Shown here one piece after another: positions 1 through 8,055 of a stretch of 64,000 nucleotides of DNA. The stretch's first letter is position 1. Every line of letters begins with the position of its first letter. The position numbers and the translations under genes were made by a program. This DNA is from Rathayibacter sp. SW19 (GTDB taxonomy: Bacteria > Actinomycetota > Actinomycetes > Actinomycetales > Microbacteriaceae): NCBI RefSeq assembly GCF_030866825.1, contig NZ_CP133020.1, positions 2,666,001 to 2,730,000 on the forward strand, in the 5' to 3' direction. Under the pieces are notes generated by a model. The model made no database searches and was not told the DNA's origin. It saw nothing but the letters and a program-made list of their open reading frames with translations.

Positions 1-2
1 CC

Positions 3-446
3 GGCAAGATGCTGAACGAGCGGCTCGGCAAGTGGCACTTCTGGATGTTGTTCATCGGCTTCCAGACCACGTTCCTGATCCAGCACTGGCTGGGCGTAAT
101 CGGAATGCCGCGCCGCTACTACACCTACCTGCCGACCGATGGGTTCACCTGGCTGAACCAGGTCTCCACCATCGGCGCCGCGATCCTGGGGATGTCGATG
201 ATCCCGTTCTTCTTGAACGTGTACATTACCTCGCGATACGCCCCGAAGGTGACCGTCGATGACCCGTGGGGCAACGGCCGTTCGTTGGAGTGGGCGACCA
301 GTTGCCCGCCGCCTCGGCATAACTTCACGTCGATTCCGCGCATCCGTAGTGAGTCGCCCGCGTTCGACCTGCACCATCCCGAAGCCGGGCGGCGGTTCAG
401 CGTTCCCGCCGGCATCGGCAGCGACGGCGATAGCGACCAACGATGA
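3..446 (+). CDS. ctaD: cytochrome c oxidase subunit I, C-terminal part (gene starts before window)
   Basis: Partial gene: the reading frame is open from the first full codon at position 3, so the start lies upstream of the window. The visible part covers the last transmembrane helices of the haem-copper oxidase subunit I that reduces oxygen in the plasma membrane. The stretch GKMLNERLGKWHFW, followed by the membrane helix with FQTTFLIQHWLGVIGMPRRY and the YTYLPTDGF loop, is typical of actinobacterial CtaD. The last ~50 residues, after VDDPWGNGRSLEWATSCPPP, form the usual cytoplasmic tail. The stop overlaps the next start by ATGA, so the two genes are probably co-translated. The haem and copper ligands lie outside the window, so activity cannot be judged. 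Confidence 0.93.
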   Translation, partial: GKMLNERLGKWHFWMLFIGFQTTFLIQHWLGVIGMPRRYYTYLPTDGFTWLNQVSTIGAAILGMSMIPFFLNVYITSRYAPKVTVDDPWGNGRSLEWATSCPPPRHNFTSIPRIRSESPAFDLHHPEAGRRFSVPAGIGSDGDSDQR

Positions 447-715
447 GTCAACGACACCAGCTGGCCATGACACTCGAGGAGGCAGCCCGGATCAGTGCCC
501 AGTGTGATACCGGCGCGCTCGACACCACGCTTCCCGGTACCCAGAAGCTGATCGACGAGGCCCACCGCGTGCAACTCGACGCCCATCTGTGGGGCGCCCC
601 ACGGCACGACAGCCGACGCAAGAGCGTGCGCAGGGTCATCGTGATCGGCTGGCTGTTCGTCGCCACATCCCTCGGTGGGTTCGCTCTGTCGTTCGCGCTG
701 GCCTCTGTGACCTGA
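443..715 (+). CDS. small single-pass membrane protein, function unknown
   Basis: A 90-residue protein whose ATG overlaps the ctaD stop (ATGA), which suggests translational coupling to the oxidase gene. Residues 1-60 are soluble and charged. A basic stretch (RRKSVRR) then precedes one hydrophobic helix near residues 66-88 that ends the protein, so it is a C-terminally anchored protein with a cytoplasmic head. It does not look like the four-helix CtaF subunit IV. The position suggests an accessory protein of the oxidase, but that is inference from context only. Confidence 0.65.
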   Translation: MSQRHQLAMTLEEAARISAQCDTGALDTTLPGTQKLIDEAHRVQLDAHLWGAPRHDSRRKSVRRVIVIGWLFVATSLGGFALSFALASVT

Positions 716-800
716 CCGGCCGGTGGCAGAGCATCTGAGCCGGATACAGGTCGAGGGGCAGCGGCGCACACACAAGCCTGTCATCGAGCCCACAGTACGC

Positions 801-825
801 GGCGCGGCGCGGCGCGGCGCGGCGC
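801..825. repeat. GGCGC pentanucleotide tandem repeat (x5)
   Basis: Five exact copies of GGCGC lie in the 142-bp gap between the small membrane protein and the DUF1345 gene, about 30 bp upstream of the latter's GTG start. Such a pure run is prone to slippage. No other signal is obvious in this gap. Confidence 0.9.
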
Positions 826-857
826 GGGCACCGGGTGGCGCGTGACACGATCAGCAG

Positions 858-1517
858 GTGACATCATCCTCATTCGATGACGCAGACAAGGGTCGCTCGC
901 GATTGCGTGTGATTACGATGGCCGTCGTCGGGATCGTCGTTGCATACGCCGTCGGATCGACAACGTCATGGTGGAACGCGCCCGTCGCCGGCTGGGCTGC
1001 GGCTTGCCTGGTGTTCATCGTCTGGATCTGGCTGGTTATCGGGCGACTTGATTCTGTGCAAACCCGCATCCACACAACCCGCGAAGATCCAGGACGAGAG
1101 ATCAGCGAACTGCTGATCCTGCTGGCCAGCATCGGCAGCCTCGGGGCAGTCGCTGTGCTGCTCATCCACGCGACGTCGGTGCACTCCGTCGCCCGAGTGA
1201 CCTTGGCCAGTCTTGCCGTCGCAAGCGTGGCCCTGTCCTGGACCCTGATACACACGCTCTACACCCTGCGCTATGCGCGCGTCTATTACACAGAACCCGA
1301 AGGGGGCATCGACTTCAACTCGCCGGACGAGGACCCGCGATTCGTCGACTTCGCCTACCTGGCGTTCGATCTCGGCATGACCTACCAAGTGTCCGACACC
1401 AGCTTGCGCACCTCGCAGCTGCGCGCGATCGTACTGCGACACACGCTGCTCTCTTACATCTTCGGCACCGTCGTGCTAGCGACAACGATCAACCTCGTAG
1501 TCGGCCTCGGTGGCTGA
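858..1517 (+). CDS. DUF1345 family membrane protein
   Basis: A 219-residue integral membrane protein starting at GTG. It has about five hydrophobic helices (near residues 17-34, 40-62, 84-106, 112-135 and 195-215). The conserved DUF1345 segment is present: a YYTEPEGGIDF motif, then a PRFVDFAYLAFDLGMTYQVSD stretch that precedes the final helix. The family occurs widely in bacteria and has no established function. The gene is monocistronic in this window and converges on the MpaB-like gene, with 13 bp between the stops. The start is uncertain because no clear ribosome binding site precedes the GTG. Confidence 0.85.
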   Translation: MTSSSFDDADKGRSRLRVITMAVVGIVVAYAVGSTTSWWNAPVAGWAAACLVFIVWIWLVIGRLDSVQTRIHTTREDPGREISELLILLASIGSLGAVAVLLIHATSVHSVARVTLASLAVASVALSWTLIHTLYTLRYARVYYTEPEGGIDFNSPDEDPRFVDFAYLAFDLGMTYQVSDTSLRTSQLRAIVLRHTLLSYIFGTVVLATTINLVVGLGG

Positions 1518-1530
1518 ACACGCGCTGCTG

Positions 1531-2442
1531 CTACTCGGCGACAGCCAGTCGCGCGAGGCGTCGTCGGGCCGCGAGCTCACCCTGGGTCTGCGGGCCGAGC
1601 AGTGAACCCGCGCGGCGCAACGCGAACCCGGTAGCAGCGACAACGGGCAGGCGCACAGGACCGAGTCGCGCCTCATGCAACCCGAGCATGTCCCGGAAGC
1701 GCGGCTCCAAGCTGCAGACGGCACCTGCGAAGAGAACCCGGTAAGAGGGCTTCAGCACCGTGCGCAGCGGCGGGCGTCGCACGAAACGCACCACGTCGTC
1801 CACCCTGGAATCGCGGCGCAGCTCACCGGCATCCGCAAATGCGTGCAGCTGCGCTTTCAATTCGGCGACGCTGTGCGGCGGATGCGCAACGCCCATCATC
1901 TCACCGGCTTTCGCCCACTCCTGCACATAGCGATCGCCACCACCGGGGATCGGTGCGCCCCACAGTTCGTGGGTCGACAGAAACGCATCGGTGAACGCGA
2001 CGTGCACCCACGATGACAGCTCGGGGTCGTTGGCCGCGTAACGACGTTCGCGACCGTGGCCGTCGACGTAGCCGCCCACGATGCGTTCGTGCAGACGTTT
2101 GACCCAGTCAGAGCCTGCGACCGCCTGGGTCGTGTCACCGTAGCTGACCGTGAAGATCCAGCGGATGGTTCCTGCCAGGCGCGCGAGCGGGTTCTTCTGG
2201 TAGTCGGACCAGTCGTGCACGCCAGCGAGCGCACCCGGGTGCAGCGATTGCATCAGCAGCGCACGGATGCCCGCGACGAGGGTCGGCATGCCGCCATGCA
2301 CTGCCCAGACGGCCGACCCGGGGCCGAAGTAGCCGGCGTCCGTGCCGGCTTCGAACGCGGTGATCCAGTCCGGAACTCCGGTGCGCTGGCCGGAGAGGGT
2401 CTCCTGAAGGCGGGCGCGAATCGGCTCGGTGAGCGCGCTCAT
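1531..2442 (-). CDS. MpaB/DUF2236-type oxygenase family protein
   Basis: A 303-residue protein of the DUF2236 family, which includes the fungal oxygenase MpaB and the latex-clearing protein Lcp (haem-dependent oxygenases). The start MSALTEPIRARL is chosen because it overlaps the DUF3054 stop by ATGA; the longer upstream frame would read into that gene. Visible family features are GPGSAVWAVHGG near the N terminus, the LLMQSLHPGALAGVHDWSDY segment with conserved His, DPELSSWVHVAFTDAF and the RYVQEWAKAGEMMG stretch. The substrate is unknown. Context (a DUF3054 partner, co-translated) gives no pathway. Confidence 0.85.
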   Translation of the reverse strand: MSALTEPIRARLQETLSGQRTGVPDWITAFEAGTDAGYFGPGSAVWAVHGGMPTLVAGIRALLMQSLHPGALAGVHDWSDYQKNPLARLAGTIRWIFTVSYGDTTQAVAGSDWVKRLHERIVGGYVDGHGRERRYAANDPELSSWVHVAFTDAFLSTHELWGAPIPGGGDRYVQEWAKAGEMMGVAHPPHSVAELKAQLHAFADAGELRRDSRVDDVVRFVRRPPLRTVLKPSYRVLFAGAVCSLEPRFRDMLGLHEARLGPVRLPVVAATGFALRRAGSLLGPQTQGELAARRRLARLAVAE

Positions 2443-2900
2443 CCTGCCGCCTGCTGCGCGGGCCGCCGACCACGCAGATGACGGATCAGAATCGCCAGGG
2501 CGCGCCAGCCGACCAAGAGCATGCCAAGCACGACGATCGCAACGATGATGAACGCTAACGCCGTGCCCTGCCCGCTTACGACCCGCAACAACATCCCGAT
2601 GATGACAGTCGACACCCAGACCACGAGCCCCGTACGCACCACCTCGAGCGGGCTGTGCCATGCACCGCGGGTGAGCAGCCCGGCGATCAACCACCCGACG
2701 AGCGCTCCGCCGAGGAAGGGCCAGGCCGTCTGTGCAAGACCGGCGACGCTCAGCGCCTCGGCATGACTGCTGCGCCCGGTCGCGACGAATACAAACACCG
2801 CGACGACATCGATCGCGGCCGCCAACCACACGACGGATGCGCGCGCACTCCTGTTGCCGCCACGCACGCCTTTCGTGACCGCCGCGCTCGAAGTCTCCAT
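2439..2900 (-). CDS. DUF3054 family membrane protein
   Basis: A 153-residue membrane protein with four hydrophobic helices (roughly residues 22-41, 56-80, 87-106 and 111-133) and a basic C terminus (RHLRGRRP). It matches the small actinobacterial DUF3054 family, whose function is unknown. The WPFLGGALVGWLIAGLLTRG segment is typical. It is the first gene of a two-gene unit with the MpaB-like gene and overlaps it by four bases, which implies coupled translation. Confidence 0.85.
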   Translation of the reverse strand: METSSAAVTKGVRGGNRSARASVVWLAAAIDVVAVFVFVATGRSSHAEALSVAGLAQTAWPFLGGALVGWLIAGLLTRGAWHSPLEVVRTGLVVWVSTVIIGMLLRVVSGQGTALAFIIVAIVVLGMLLVGWRALAILIRHLRGRRPAQQAAG

Positions 2901-2959
2901 GAGACCAGTCTAGGCAGCGTCAACCGGCCTCAGGAGACACGCGCGGCGGCGGTGACCCG

Positions 2960-3073
2960 CTACAGCGACGAGGACTTGTTCTGCGCTTTCGCCTTCTTGT
3001 CTGCGCGTTTTTCCTTCAGCGTCTTCGACGCCGCCGTCTTTGCTGAGGACTTCTTGGGCGATTTGTCCGACAT
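2960..3073 (-). CDS. 37-residue Lys/Ala/Ser-rich conserved small protein
   Basis: A very short gene that size filters usually miss. ATG at 3073 is preceded by a GGGAG ribosome binding site (revcomp of 3078-3085). It encodes 37 residues starting MSDKSPKKSSAKTAASKTLK, with 11 lysines among serines and alanines, and ends with TAG at 2960. Small basic proteins of this composition (MSDKxxKK...LKEKRAxKKAK) are common orphan genes in Microbacteriaceae. The chain is likely disordered and could bind nucleic acid or ribosomes; the role is unknown. It sits alone between the DUF3054 and gatB genes. Confidence 0.72.
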   Translation of the reverse strand: MSDKSPKKSSAKTAASKTLKEKRADKKAKAQNKSSSL

Positions 3074-3175
3074 GGTGGACTCCCTCGGATAGGGAGCCTG
3101 AACGGCTCCGTATTCGTAACACTACGCGAACCGCGGAGTGCCCAATCGACATTTCGAGGACTTATTGTGAACCGA

Positions 3176-4690
3176 CTATTGTTGCGCACGCTCCAACACG
3201 AGTTCGCGCACCCGCGCTGCATCCGCTTGACCGCGCATCGCCTTCATGACTGCGCCGATCACAGCACCGGCAGCCTGCACCTTGCCGTCCCGGATCTTTG
3301 CAAGCACGTCGGGTTGAGCGGCCAGCGCGGTGTCGATCGCCGCAATCAGCGCGTTATCGTCGGACACGACCGCGAGCCCGCGCGCGTCAACGACCTGCTG
3401 CGGTGTGCCCTCCCCCGCGATGACTCCCTCGAGCACCTGCCGGGCCAAACGGTCGGTGAGAGTGCCCGCGTCGACCAAGGCAGCGAGCTGTGCCACGTGC
3501 TCCGGCGTGACCAGTGATGATGCGTCGACACCTTGCGCGTTGGCGAGCCGGGCGATCTCGCCGGTCCACCACTTGCGTGCGGATGCCGGACTCGCCCCGG
3601 CCGCGACCGTTGCCTCGACGGTGTCCAGCAGGTCGGCGTTGACGACGTCTTGCAGTTCGAGCGCGGTGAAGCCCCACTCGGCCTGCAGCCGCTTGCGGCG
3701 TGCAGCGGGAGGTTCCGGCAGCGTTGCGCGCAACTCTTCGACCCATTGGCGGCTCGGTGCGACCGGCACCAGATCGGGCTCGGGAAAGTAGCGGTAGTCG
3801 TCGGCGTCGGACTTCGGCCGACCGGCCGAGGTCGTGCCGGTGTCTTCGTGCCAGTGCCGCGTTTCCTGCGTGATTGTGCCACCGGCGTCCAGAACGGCAG
3901 CCTGGCGTTGAATCTCATACCGCACAGCACGCTCGACCGAGCGCAACGAGTTCACATTCTTCGTCTCCGTCCGGGTGCCGAGCAGCCCGCTGCCCCGCGG
4001 CCGCAGGGACACATTCGCATCGCAGCGCACGTTGCCCTCCTCCATTCGCGCGTTGGAGACGCCGAGGGCCTTGGCGATCTCACGGATTGCGGCGACGTAC
4101 GTGCGACCGATCTCCGGTGCATCGGCTTCTGCGCCCTCGATCATGCGCGTGACGATTTCAACCAATGGCACCCCGCCACGGTTGTAATCCACGAGCGAAT
4201 ACTCGGCGCCCTGGATGCGACCGGTCGCGCCGCCGACGTGCGTGAGCTTGCCCGCGTCATCCTCCATGTGGGCACGCTCAATGGGGATGGTGACCTCGCG
4301 GCCACTCTCCAGCTCGATCGTCACAGCCCCCTCGAACGCGATCGGCTCGTCGTACTGAGAGGTCTGAAAGTTCTTCGCCGTGTCCGGGTAGAAATAGTTC
4401 TTGCGGGCAAACCGTGAGTACTCGGCGATCTCGCAGCCGAGGGCCAGCCCGAGACGAATGCTCGACTCGATCGCCTTCTTGTTTACTTGAGGCAAGCCGC
4501 CGGGCAACCCGAGGCAGGTGGGGCATGTGTTGGTGTTCGCCCCCTGACCGAATTCGTTCGCACAGCCGCAGAACATCTTCGTCTTGGTGTTCAGCTCGAC
4601 GTGCACCTCGAAACCGAGCACCGGCTCGTACTTGGCCAGTGCCTCGTCGAAGTCCATCAACGCGACTGTCGCGCCGGATTTGCCTGGCAT
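3176..4690 (-). CDS. gatB: aspartyl/glutamyl-tRNA amidotransferase subunit B
   Basis: The 504-residue GatB subunit of the GatCAB complex, which phosphorylates and then amidates Glu-tRNA(Gln)/Asp-tRNA(Asn) so that bacteria lacking GlnRS or AsnRS can make Gln- and Asn-tRNA. The cradle domain carries the signature YEPVLGFEVHVELNTKTKMF and the zinc-site cysteines in FCGCANEFG...NTCPTCLGLPG; the C-terminal ~150 residues form the helical and YqeY tail domain. The start at 4690 overlaps the gatA stop by one base (TGATG). An alternative start, MDFDEAL, lies 33 bp further in. It is the last gene of the gatC-gatA-gatB operon and has normal length. Confidence 0.97.
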   Translation of the reverse strand: MPGKSGATVALMDFDEALAKYEPVLGFEVHVELNTKTKMFCGCANEFGQGANTNTCPTCLGLPGGLPQVNKKAIESSIRLGLALGCEIAEYSRFARKNYFYPDTAKNFQTSQYDEPIAFEGAVTIELESGREVTIPIERAHMEDDAGKLTHVGGATGRIQGAEYSLVDYNRGGVPLVEIVTRMIEGAEADAPEIGRTYVAAIREIAKALGVSNARMEEGNVRCDANVSLRPRGSGLLGTRTETKNVNSLRSVERAVRYEIQRQAAVLDAGGTITQETRHWHEDTGTTSAGRPKSDADDYRYFPEPDLVPVAPSRQWVEELRATLPEPPAARRKRLQAEWGFTALELQDVVNADLLDTVEATVAAGASPASARKWWTGEIARLANAQGVDASSLVTPEHVAQLAALVDAGTLTDRLARQVLEGVIAGEGTPQQVVDARGLAVVSDDNALIAAIDTALAAQPDVLAKIRDGKVQAAGAVIGAVMKAMRGQADAARVRELVLERAQQ

Positions 4691-6261
4691 CACGCCGCCC
4701 CTTCTTCGTTTGCGAATGCTACGTGCCGTCCACGCACCGCCGTTGCAGACAGCTCGGGTGCCCGCGCGAGCATGGGGTGGCCCCATTCGGCCTCGAGCAG
4801 TTGTTCGAGCGCAGCACCGATCGTGTAGAGCCGGGCGTCTGCCCGGGCTGGCGCCATCAGCTGCATGCCGACCGGCAACCCGTCCTCCGCGGCGAGGCCG
4901 ATCGGAAGGCCCATGCCGGGCACGCCGGCGAGATTCGCGGGAATCGTGGTGACGTCATTGAGATACATGGCCAGCGGGTCTTCGAGCTTTTCGCCGAATT
5001 TGAAGGCGGTGGTCGGCGCGCTCGGCGACACCAAGACATCCGCCTTGCCGAAGGCATCGTTGAAATCACGTTGAATCAGGGTGCGCACCTTCTGCGCGCT
5101 GCCGTAATAGGCGTCGTAATAGCCTGCGCTCAGTGCGTACGTGCCGAGGATGATACGACGCTTCACCTCCGGCCCGAATCCGGCGTCACGGGTCGCCGAC
5201 ATCACCCGTTCTGTCGTGATCGGGCCGCTAGCCGGGTCGACGCGAATTCCGAACCGCACAGAGTCGAAGCGGGCCAGGTTGCTGGATGCCTCTGCGGGCA
5301 AGATGAGGTAGTACGCAGCAATCGCATACTCGAAGCTCGGAGCGCTCACCTCGACGATCTCAGCGCCCGCAGACGCCATCAGTGCAAGTGCTTCATCGAA
5401 GCGCTGCTTGACACCCGCCTGGAACCCGTCACCGCTGCCGGCGATCTCCTTCACAACGCCGACACGAATGCCCTTCAACGCTCCCCCGGCGAGCCCCACC
5501 CTGGCGGCTGCTGCCATCGAGGTCCACTCATCGGGCAACGACGTGGAGTCCAGCGGGTCGTGACCACCGATGACGTCATGCAGAAGCGCCGCATCAAGGA
5601 CGCTCCGGCTGACCGGCCCGACCTGGTCGAGCGAGGAGGCAAGGGCGATCGCACCGTAGCGGCTGACACCTCCGTAGGTCGGCTTCACGCCGACAGAGCC
5701 GGTAACCGCCGCCGGTTGCCGAATCGAACCACCCGTGTCGCTGCCGAGTGCCAACGGCGCCTCAAACGAAGCCACAGCAGCGGCAGAGCCACCGCCGGAT
5801 CCGCCTGGAATCCGTTCAAGATCCCACGGGTTGCGGGTGGGACCGTATGCCGAGTGCTCCGTGGAGGACCCCATGGCGAACTCGTCCATGTTTGTCTTAC
5901 CCAGCGGCACCAGGTCGGCGTCACGCAGCCTTCTGACCACAGTCGCGTCGTATGGCGGCAGCCAACCCTCCAGAATCTTGGATCCCGACGTCGTCGGCAT
6001 GTCGATGGTGGCCAGAACGTCCTTGATCGCGATCGGCACTCCGGCCAGCGGTCCGAGCTCCTCGCCGGCCGCTCGCCGTTCGTCGACACGTGCCGCCGTC
6101 GCGAGCGCCGCATTGGCCGCGATGTGCAAAAATGCGTGGACGTCGGTGTCGACGGCAGCGATGCGTTCGAGGTGGGCACGCGTAGCCTCGACGCTTGACA
6201 CCTCACCAGCAGCCAGCTTTTCGGCGAGGTCCGCGGCAGTCAATCGAATCAGATCGGTCAC
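4690..6261 (-). CDS. gatA: aspartyl/glutamyl-tRNA amidotransferase subunit A
   Basis: The 523-residue amidase subunit that releases ammonia from glutamine for GatCAB. The amidase signature is complete: catalytic Lys in VPIAIKDV, the glycine-rich GGSGGGSAAAVA loop, and the cis-Ser and nucleophile Ser in LGSDTGGSIRQPA. The GTG start at 6261 (TDLIRLTAADLAEKL) lies four bases after the gatC stop with an AGGAGT site just upstream, which rules out the longer frame running into gatC. It is the middle gene of the operon. Length and motifs are standard. Confidence 0.97.
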   Translation of the reverse strand: MTDLIRLTAADLAEKLAAGEVSSVEATRAHLERIAAVDTDVHAFLHIAANAALATAARVDERRAAGEELGPLAGVPIAIKDVLATIDMPTTSGSKILEGWLPPYDATVVRRLRDADLVPLGKTNMDEFAMGSSTEHSAYGPTRNPWDLERIPGGSGGGSAAAVASFEAPLALGSDTGGSIRQPAAVTGSVGVKPTYGGVSRYGAIALASSLDQVGPVSRSVLDAALLHDVIGGHDPLDSTSLPDEWTSMAAAARVGLAGGALKGIRVGVVKEIAGSGDGFQAGVKQRFDEALALMASAGAEIVEVSAPSFEYAIAAYYLILPAEASSNLARFDSVRFGIRVDPASGPITTERVMSATRDAGFGPEVKRRIILGTYALSAGYYDAYYGSAQKVRTLIQRDFNDAFGKADVLVSPSAPTTAFKFGEKLEDPLAMYLNDVTTIPANLAGVPGMGLPIGLAAEDGLPVGMQLMAPARADARLYTIGAALEQLLEAEWGHPMLARAPELSATAVRGRHVAFANEEGAA

Positions 6262-6265
6262 GTGG

Positions 6266-6562
6266 CTACTCCTCTTCCAAAATCGGGGCCACTCTAAACT
6301 TGTCGCCATAGCGATCGGGGGCACCGGACAGCGCTTGCTCGACGGTCAGGCACGGCACGACGACGTCGTCGCGGAACACGTTCGCCAACGGCATCGGATG
6401 GCTGGTGGCCGGAACGCCATCCCCAGCAACCGCACTCACCTGTGCGACAGCCTCGACAATCTGCCCCAACTCCGTGGTGAGGCTCGCAATCTCGTCCTCA
6501 CTGAGGTCGATCCTCGCCAGGTTTGCCAGGTGTCGCACCTGGTCTGTGCTGATTTCAGGCAT
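6266..6562 (-). CDS. gatC: aspartyl/glutamyl-tRNA amidotransferase subunit C
   Basis: The 98-residue GatC belt protein that wraps and stabilises the GatA/GatB interface. The typical start ISTDQVRHLANLARIDLSEDE and the C-terminal DRYGDKFRVAPILEEE are visible. It is the first gene of the gatCAB operon, followed four bases later by gatA. The 87-bp gap to the DUF1023 gene upstream probably holds the promoter. Confidence 0.95.
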   Translation of the reverse strand: MPEISTDQVRHLANLARIDLSEDEIASLTTELGQIVEAVAQVSAVAGDGVPATSHPMPLANVFRDDVVVPCLTVEQALSGAPDRYGDKFRVAPILEEE

Positions 6563-6649
6563 GCGTCTCCATCGTGGTAATCAGGGGTTTGCCCCTCAAT
6601 TGTATTCGGGAGTTGCGGCAGGCCAGTTTCCGCAGTTGCGGCGGTAAGG

Positions 6650-7909
6650 TCAGGGCCGCGTCGTCAGCGCACCTTCACCCATGCCGACGAGAGCGAGATT
6701 TCGCAGCGACTGGGTTCCAAGTGCGAAGTAGCCGTTGTGGCCGAGCGCGGGCAGCAGAATGTGACCATCGACCGGGTCAATGCCGGCACCGACATTGATC
6801 CGGTGCGCCCCGAAGGCGCTGCTGCCCGGATCAGGCCCGAAGTATCCGATTCCTGCAATCGGATCGAACGCAGCAGAGCCGACGTAAACGTTGCCGCCCT
6901 TCACGTCCAGATCCACGACGGACGCCGCTGGGCTGCCGGGTGATCCGACCACAGCAAGGGCGTCGACACCGACCGTGCCCGTGGAAAGCGCGAGTAGGGC
7001 GGTCGTCGAACCGTATGAGTGTGCCAAGACGCTCAGGTACGGCTGGTGCCCGCTTCGGAGCGCGCGGATGCCCGCGAGCAACTGGTCGAGTTCCTGGGCA
7101 CCGGCCTGAGCGTCGTGTGCGCTGAGCACGGTGCCGAGGTCCGGAGTCTTGTAACCGATCCACGCGACCGTCGCAACGGTGCGCGACGGAGTGCCGAGGC
7201 GTCGCAGCCAGGCTCGTTGCTCGTCATAGACCGCCTGCGCTGTCGAAGCCCAGTCGACAAGCTGGCCTTCGACCGTGTACGACATGCCCGGCACCAGAAC
7301 ACTCACCGCATCGGCCCGATCAAGGTCCCCGATCACAATGGCCGCACGGGCGCTGCCGGTCGGGTCGAAGGTAACGAGGGAGCGCTTCGGGCCGCCGGGC
7401 TCGGAGCGCAGTGCCGCGTTGATGCTGCGAAGGCCGGCAAGCTCGACCGTCTGCGCCGTTGTGATCGCAGCGGGGTGATCATTCGCTTTGCCGGAGAGTG
7501 ACGTCAACCGAGAAGTCAGCTGCGCCCGGTTGACTTTGTCGCGCACGCTGACCGGAAGCCCATCCAGATTTCCCAGCACGGATGCCGCGTCTCGCGACAG
7601 CAACCCCCGCTCCACCCCAGACAACCCGGCCCACCAATCGACGACGCCGCGCGCGCTCCCAACGGACGAGAGGGTGCGTTCGATCGCGGACCGGTTCTGC
7701 TCCACGTAGGAGGAGACTTTTGTGGGTTTCAGCTGCGAAATCGTATCGAGCATTGCCGGAACGCGGTCGCTGACGCTGACTGCGGGCGCGTCAACGCTCG
7801 TCGTCGCCGCCGCGGGTGAGACATCATGGAGGATCGGCAAGCCAGCACCGACACCCAATGACCACACCGAGGCGATCGTTGTGAGAGCGACCACAACGCG
7901 CACCCGCAC
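6650..7909 (-). CDS. secreted alpha/beta hydrolase, DUF1023 family
   Basis: A 419-residue protein with an N-terminal hydrophobic signal segment (VVVALTTIASVWSLGVGAGL), a ~150-residue helical spacer, and a C-terminal alpha/beta-hydrolase domain of the DUF1023 type found almost only in actinobacteria. The nucleophile elbow is AHSYGS, preceded by the conserved DLDRADAVSVLVPGM and the DEQRAWL helix; the last His is probably in ALGHNGYF. A hydrolase or esterase role is expected at the cell surface; the substrate is unknown. It lies downstream of ligA on the same strand, 146 bp away. Confidence 0.88.
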   Translation of the reverse strand: MRVRVVVALTTIASVWSLGVGAGLPILHDVSPAAATTSVDAPAVSVSDRVPAMLDTISQLKPTKVSSYVEQNRSAIERTLSSVGSARGVVDWWAGLSGVERGLLSRDAASVLGNLDGLPVSVRDKVNRAQLTSRLTSLSGKANDHPAAITTAQTVELAGLRSINAALRSEPGGPKRSLVTFDPTGSARAAIVIGDLDRADAVSVLVPGMSYTVEGQLVDWASTAQAVYDEQRAWLRRLGTPSRTVATVAWIGYKTPDLGTVLSAHDAQAGAQELDQLLAGIRALRSGHQPYLSVLAHSYGSTTALLALSTGTVGVDALAVVGSPGSPAASVVDLDVKGGNVYVGSAAFDPIAGIGYFGPDPGSSAFGAHRINVGAGIDPVDGHILLPALGHNGYFALGTQSLRNLALVGMGEGALTTRP

Positions 7910-8055
7910 CGCCCCCCTCTAGCGAAACGTGTACAGGCTGTCTTTCGGGTCGACAGATGAACAGCCCTCATGATATCGCGAACCACCGAACGGTCCGCAG
8001 TTCAGGCGATCGCGCCGACCCGCGTGCCTCAGCCCGCGATCTTATCATCGTCGGG

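Noticed and set aside
2443..2829. A 129-residue N-terminal extension of the MpaB-like protein.
   Set aside because: It would run through the DUF3054 gene in another frame; the ATGA overlap start is far better supported.
2910..3152. An 80-residue minus-strand frame.
   Set aside because: It overlaps the 37-residue basic protein gene in another frame, and that gene has the better start, ribosome binding site and composition.
4414..6198. A 594-residue plus-strand frame.
   Set aside because: It is antisense to gatA/gatB and its composition (Arg, His, Cys rich) is that of a shadow frame.
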